From contig JAPVWE010000036.1 in the NCBI GenBank assembly GCA_028572035.1, positions 1-9,217 of the forward strand: a stretch of DNA of 9,217 bases, read 5' to 3'. Position numbers and translations under genes: made by a program. How positions within the stretch are numbered: the first letter of the stretch is position 1; each line of letters begins with the position of its first letter. Source of the DNA: Desulfobacteraceae bacterium. Lineage in GTDB: Bacteria; Desulfobacterota; DSM-4660; Desulfatiglandales; B25-G16. This document shows positions 6,346 to 9,217 of the stretch, in pieces. The notes below the pieces were generated by a model, which saw only the letters and a program-made list of their open reading frames with translations, did no database searches and was not told the DNA's origin.

Positions 6346-6603
6346 GTAGGGTTCAGAGGTTCTGGGTTCAAAGGTTCAGGGTTGCTTTTCTTTTGTTAAC
6401 CTTCACTAACCCTAAACCCTGAACCTTCAAATACAATGTGTATGATCATGCCGGACGCACCTTTACCCTGTTAGGGGACTCTGACAGGGCGCGCTGCCAT
6501 TCGAGGTTTCCTCCCGCCATACGTCTGGCGGGCTAGCCTACCAGCAAGGTCAACGAAAGGAAGGTAACCCTGAACGGTGAACTTTGAACCTGTGAACGCC
6601 TAC
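6346..6603. mobile_element. MITE-like palindromic element, copy B
   Basis: This second, more diverged and longer copy fills the whole gap between two genes. It starts GTAGGGTTCAGAGGTTC one base after the upstream stop codon, continues with GTTCA units, and ends at 6603 inside the next reading frame with the same ...CCTGTGAACGCCTAC end as copy A. Internal structure: a 13-bp perfect inverted repeat AAGGTTCAGGGTT (6371-6383) with AACCCTGAACCTT (6415-6427); a 9-bp stem with one wobble, CCCTGTTAG (6466-6474) with CTGACAGGG (6481-6489); and a 7-bp stem CCCGCCA (6513-6519) with TGGCGGG (6526-6532). The GCGCTGCCAT segment and the final 55 bp are shared with copy A. It has no coding capacity of its own and no T-tract that would mark a clear terminator. 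Confidence 0.6.
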
Positions 6604-7101
6604 CTACAATGGTATGCCCTTCATGCAAGGAGCCGGCACGAGAATGTTGTCTTTGATCAACTGAGGAAAAAATCAATCGAGGCCTTTCTCCCCAAGATAC
6701 AGGTTATGAGCCGGCGAAAAGACCGGAGGAAAAGGATATTGGTGCCCCTCTTGCCAGGCTATGTGTTTGTACATACAGATCTGAATCCACATCATTACTG
6801 GGATATAATCAGAACCTATGGTGTTGTGAGGATGATTGGTGTCAAAGGAAAACCTGTTCCGGTCAAAGAGGAAGAGATAACATCTCTCCAGGTATTAGAT
6901 GGCACTGACAGGACTGTCAGGAATCAGGCCTATATGAAAAGCGGTGACAGGATTATGATTATGGAGGGGCCTCTAAAAGGACTGAGCGGGTTTTATCTCA
7001 GGCATAAGGGCAAATCTGACAAGGTGGTCGTTTCAGTAGAGCTACTTCAACGATCATTGGCTGTGGAGATTGAAAACTGGGGTGTAGAGAAGATAACCTA
7101 G
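6577..7101 (+). CDS. NusG-like transcription antitermination factor (UpxY/RfaH type)
   Basis: NusG paralogues bind RNA polymerase through an N-terminal NGN domain and help it read through long operons, often polysaccharide loci. Here the NGN domain (about residues 11-105) shows 'WYALHARSRHENVVFDQL', 'FLPKI', 'RRKRILVPLLPGYVFVH' and 'IIRTYGVVRMIG'. A KOW motif follows at about 121-140 (KSGDRIMIMEGPLKGLSGFY). At 174 aa it is of UpxY/RfaH length. It is unlikely to be housekeeping NusG, which normally sits with secE and ribosomal protein genes; here the next gene makes a nucleotide sugar. The first nine residues (MNFEPVNAY) are encoded by the repeat element. GTG 6577 has AAGG twelve bases upstream; GTG 6592 (MNAYLQWYAL) would give a more family-like N-terminus but also lies in the repeat. 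No ops-like or JUMPstart sequence was recognised. Confidence 0.88.
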   Translation: MNFEPVNAYLQWYALHARSRHENVVFDQLRKKSIEAFLPKIQVMSRRKDRRKRILVPLLPGYVFVHTDLNPHHYWDIIRTYGVVRMIGVKGKPVPVKEEEITSLQVLDGTDRTVRNQAYMKSGDRIMIMEGPLKGLSGFYLRHKGKSDKVVVSVELLQRSLAVEIENWGVEKIT

Positions 7102-7113
7102 GGGCTTCGCCCC
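7101..7113 (+). terminator. GC-rich stem-loop at the NusG-like gene stop
   Basis: GGGGC-TTC-GCCCC begins at the last base of the TAG stop codon. The stem is strong but short, and it is followed by AATTGG rather than a T-run. An intrinsic terminator is therefore doubtful; it may protect the 3' end or belong to the adjacent repeat. Confidence 0.25.
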
Positions 7114-7115
7114 AA

Positions 7116-7231
7116 TTGGAATATTGGAATAATGGAGTACTGGAATGATGGGTGAACTTGTCCTGAACAAAGTGAAGGGGAGGAAGAATTGGCGCCCATT
7201 ATTCCATGATTCCAGCATTCCATCATTCCAT
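7116..7231. repeat. Large imperfect inverted repeat made of 8-bp TGGAATnn units
   Basis: The left arm (7116-7152) is four TGGAATnn-type units plus TGGG. The right arm (7195-7231) is its reverse complement with 28 of 37 positions matching, also in 8-bp steps. The 42-base loop holds TTGTCCTGAACAAAGTGAAG, which from memory resembles another dispersed bacterial repeat. The element fills most of the gap before the sugar gene and could form a cruciform or a long RNA hairpin. Confidence 0.65.
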
Positions 7232-7332
7232 GAGGGACACGAAAAGCTAGAGCTACAAAAAACCCTTTAACTTCAATAAGTTGTCGAAATTCCGAAACGT
7301 TTAATTAGAGCAGGGGATTGGAGAGAGGAGCA

Positions 7333-8922
7333 GTGCAAAAGACCGTTAGGATAGGCGTTGTCGGGGCTGGTTATTGGGGGAAAAATCTGGCACGGAATTT
7401 TGCCTCTCTCGAGTCCCTTGCCGTAATATGTGACCTTGATGAGAAAAACCTTGCCTATAGTAAGAAAAAATATCCGGGGGTAAAAACCACTAATTCCTTC
7501 TTAGATATCCTATCGGACAACAGTTTGGATGCAGTCGTTATATCAACGCCTGCGGAGATGCATTACCAGATGGCGAAGGATTCCCTTCTAGCCGATAAGC
7601 ATGTCTTTGTGGAAAAGCCGCTGGCATTGAATGTGGATCAAGGAGAAGAACTTCTGGGGCTATCCAGTGATAGAAAAAGGATTCTCATGGTAGGGCATCT
7701 GCTCCATTATCATCCCGCAGTAATCAAGCTTAAGGCCTTGGTTGAGGAGGGGGAATTAGGAAAAATTGAATATATTTACTCTAACAGGTTAAATCTCGGT
7801 AAAATAAGAAGGGAGGAAAACATCCTCTGGAGCTTTGCTCCTCATGATATATCGGTCATCTTGGGCCTGACAGGGGAGATACCAGAGAATGCATCCTCCT
7901 TCGGGGGGAATTATCTTCATGAAAAGATTGCCGATGTAACATTGAGTCATCTATCCTTTCCTTCAGGAATAAAGGCCCACATCTTTGTCAGCTGGCTACA
8001 TCCCTACAAGGAACAGAGGTTAATAGTTGTAGGAGATAGAAAAATGGCCCTGTTCAACGACCTTAACTCAAGCGACAAGCTTATTGTCTACCCCCATGTC
8101 ATAGAATGGAAGGATCATCTTCCCACGCCAAACAAGAAGGAAGGGCTGATAGTGCCTGTTGATCAAGTTGAGCCTTTGAAAGAGGAATGCCAGCATTTTG
8201 TGGAATGTATCATCCACAATCGCCGGCCCCGAACAGATGGGATTGAAGGATTACAGGTCCTAACAGTTCTTCAGGCCTGCCAGGAATCCCTGGAGAATAA
8301 TGGGAAGGTTATCTCTATTTCTAAGCTGTCTGATTGGAGAAAAAGAAGGGAAAACATATATGATGTCCATAAGACAAGCATCGTGGATGAAGGATGCATA
8401 ATAGGGAGGGGAACAAAGGTTTGGCATTTCTCTCATATTATCAAAGGAAGCGTCATTGGCAATGATTGTAGCATAGGCCAGAACGTGATGATTGGCCCGG
8501 ATGTAAAGATAGGCAACAAGGTAAAGATACAGAATAACGTTTCTATATACCCTGGGGTAACGCTTGAGGATGGGGTATTCTGTGGCCCTTCTATGGTCTT
8601 TACCAATGTGTATAACCCGAGGAGTTATATACCGCGCAAGGATGAAATCAGACCAACAATGGTTAAAGAGGGCGCCACCCTGGGTGCTAATTCGACTATA
8701 CTGTGCGGTCATACCATAGGGAGGTTCGCCTTTGTGGCTGCTGGATCTGTTGTCCTTGATGACATACCAGATTTTGCATTGGTAGCTGGAAATCCTGCGG
8801 TGATCAAAGGGTGGGTTTGCAGGTGCGGTGTCAGGCTGCATTTTGACGATGGAACGGCAACCTGCGATGCCTGTGGCCTTGGCTACAAGAAGGAGAAAAA
8901 CAAGGTCAGTATCATCTCCTGA
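7333..8922 (+). CDS. Fused Gfo/Idh/MocA sugar dehydrogenase and WbpD/WlbB-like N-acetyltransferase
   Basis: The N-terminal half (about residues 4-330) is an NAD(P)-dependent Gfo/Idh/MocA oxidoreductase. It has the Rossmann motif GAGYWG (11-16), 'HVFVEKPLAL' with the conserved Glu-Lys-Pro (94-96), and 'FAPHDIS' with a candidate catalytic His (171). The C-terminal half (about 345-495) is a hexapeptide-repeat left-handed beta-helix closely resembling WbpD/WlbB (KIQNNVSIYPGV, GPSMVFTNVYNPRS, LVAGNPA). The last 35 residues hold a four-cysteine zinc ribbon, CRC...CDAC (Cys496, 498, 511, 514). In the WbpA-B-E-D-I pathway, WbpB oxidises UDP-GlcNAc-uronate at C3 and WbpD acetylates the 3-amino product of WbpE; here the two outer steps are joined and no aminotransferase is in the window. 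WbpB specificity of the first domain is less certain than the acetyltransferase call. GTG 7333 follows GGAGAGAGGAG; the frame is also open from TTG 7318 but with a poorly spaced site. Surface-polysaccharide synthesis in the cytoplasm is inferred. Confidence 0.88.
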   Translation: MQKTVRIGVVGAGYWGKNLARNFASLESLAVICDLDEKNLAYSKKKYPGVKTTNSFLDILSDNSLDAVVISTPAEMHYQMAKDSLLADKHVFVEKPLALNVDQGEELLGLSSDRKRILMVGHLLHYHPAVIKLKALVEEGELGKIEYIYSNRLNLGKIRREENILWSFAPHDISVILGLTGEIPENASSFGGNYLHEKIADVTLSHLSFPSGIKAHIFVSWLHPYKEQRLIVVGDRKMALFNDLNSSDKLIVYPHVIEWKDHLPTPNKKEGLIVPVDQVEPLKEECQHFVECIIHNRRPRTDGIEGLQVLTVLQACQESLENNGKVISISKLSDWRKRRENIYDVHKTSIVDEGCIIGRGTKVWHFSHIIKGSVIGNDCSIGQNVMIGPDVKIGNKVKIQNNVSIYPGVTLEDGVFCGPSMVFTNVYNPRSYIPRKDEIRPTMVKEGATLGANSTILCGHTIGRFAFVAAGSVVLDDIPDFALVAGNPAVIKGWVCRCGVRLHFDDGTATCDACGLGYKKEKNKVSIIS

Positions 8923-8928
8923 CTCTCC

Positions 8929-8950
8929 GGTCCTCACATATGGTGTGACC
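8929..8950 (+). terminator. Weak stem-loop after the fused sugar gene
   Basis: TCACA (8934-8938) pairs with TGTGA (8944-8948) around TATGG, with an outer GG/CC pair after a three-base bulge. It begins seven bases after the stop codon. Only TTT follows, so termination is possible but not well supported. Confidence 0.2.
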
Positions 8951-9079
8951 TTTGGATAACTTAATACAAACGCACTGAAATGTTTTGGTAACGTTCAAAA
9001 GTTGAGGCATTGATGGTTAATAGGGTAATGACTGTTTTTGAAAGGCGATATCTCAAAGGAAATTCCACCGTGTTCTGCA

Positions 9080-9159
9080 GTGGTCAAATATTTGGGGTTT
9101 GCTCCACAAAGCCCCTTGGAATCTGCAAATGGTCTGTTAAAGCCCAAATATTTGACCAC
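9080..9159. repeat. 17-bp perfect inverted repeat with competing inner hairpin
   Basis: GTGGTCAAATATTTGGG (9080-9096) is exactly repeated in inverse as CCCAAATATTTGACCAC (9143-9159), with a 46-bp spacer. Each arm contains the self-palindrome CAAATATTTG; the two centres are 60 bp apart. A second hairpin, GGGGTTTG (9094-9101) with CAAA-G-CCCC (9107-9115), shares GGG with the first arm, so the two folds exclude each other in RNA. The surrounding stretch 8923-9217 has no recognisable gene. It might be a leader with alternative folds, a pair of operators, or a mobile-element remnant. Confidence 0.65.
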
Positions 9160-9217
9160 CTTCATCTGAGCCCTATAGATATCGCCTTGAAGAAATTGTC
9201 ATTACCATAGATATTAT

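Noticed and set aside
6466..6532. Hairpins before the NusG-like gene as an intrinsic terminator of the cNMP-barrel gene
   Set aside because: Neither stem is followed by a T-tract, and they belong to the repeat element.
7267..7305. Promoter for the sugar gene (TTGTCG / TTTAAT)
   Set aside because: The spacing is only 13 bp and both boxes are weak, so no promoter is claimed.
8260..8937. Leftward 225-codon frame opposite the sugar-dehydrogenase/acetyltransferase gene
   Set aside because: Fully antisense to a gene with clear, conserved motifs; its translation has no family-like pattern.
9010..9210. Rightward 66-codon reading frame near the right edge, with GAGG before an in-frame ATG at 9013
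   Set aside because: It is built across the 17-bp inverted repeat, shows no recognisable domain and has no supporting context; more likely a chance frame, although the ribosome site keeps a small protein possible.

Overview
The window looks like a piece of chromosome from a Gram-negative, probably uncultured deltaproteobacterial (Desulfobacterota-type) organism. This rests on the gene style (pilM-pilN-pilO order, a compact Lep-type signal peptidase, a UpxY/RfaH-like NusG paralogue next to a sugar gene) and on the many short palindromic intergenic repeats. The assignment is an inference by eye, of low to moderate confidence.

Layout. Bases 1-2436 read leftward. A small XRE-type regulator is followed by pilM, pilN and the first 175 codons of pilO, the inner-membrane alignment complex of a type IV pilus or type II-like system. 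The genes are tightly packed (26-bp gap, 4-bp ATGA overlap, 20-bp gap) and form one operon that runs off the left edge. The AT-rich divergent region 2437-3031 holds a leftward promoter candidate, two perfect palindromes, a 10-bp-phased CGCAGAT triplet, and a 195-bp element with terminal inverted repeats. The element's right end reads into lepB.

From 3032 onward all genes read rightward: lepB (signal peptidase I); an 857-aa protein joining an endonuclease IV/sugar-isomerase-type TIM barrel to two cyclic-nucleotide-binding domains; a NusG-like antitermination factor; and a fused Gfo/Idh/MocA dehydrogenase plus left-handed beta-helix N-acetyltransferase with a zinc-ribbon tail (WbpB- and WbpD-like parts). 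The last two suggest the start of a surface-polysaccharide locus, with the NusG paralogue serving that locus's long transcripts. No glycosyltransferase or polymerase lies inside the window.

Every gap in the rightward half is filled with palindromic repeats of different families, whereas the pil operon has none. The most unusual items are: (1) the cNMP-regulated TIM-barrel fusion, which keeps residues matching all nine metal ligands of endonuclease IV; (2) two copies of a terminal-inverted-repeat element whose right ends encode the same in-frame peptide start (M-N-x-E-P-V-N-A-Y) fused to two unrelated genes; and (3) a 17-bp perfect inverted repeat near the right edge with a competing inner hairpin. 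No tRNA, rRNA, CRISPR array or transposase gene was seen.
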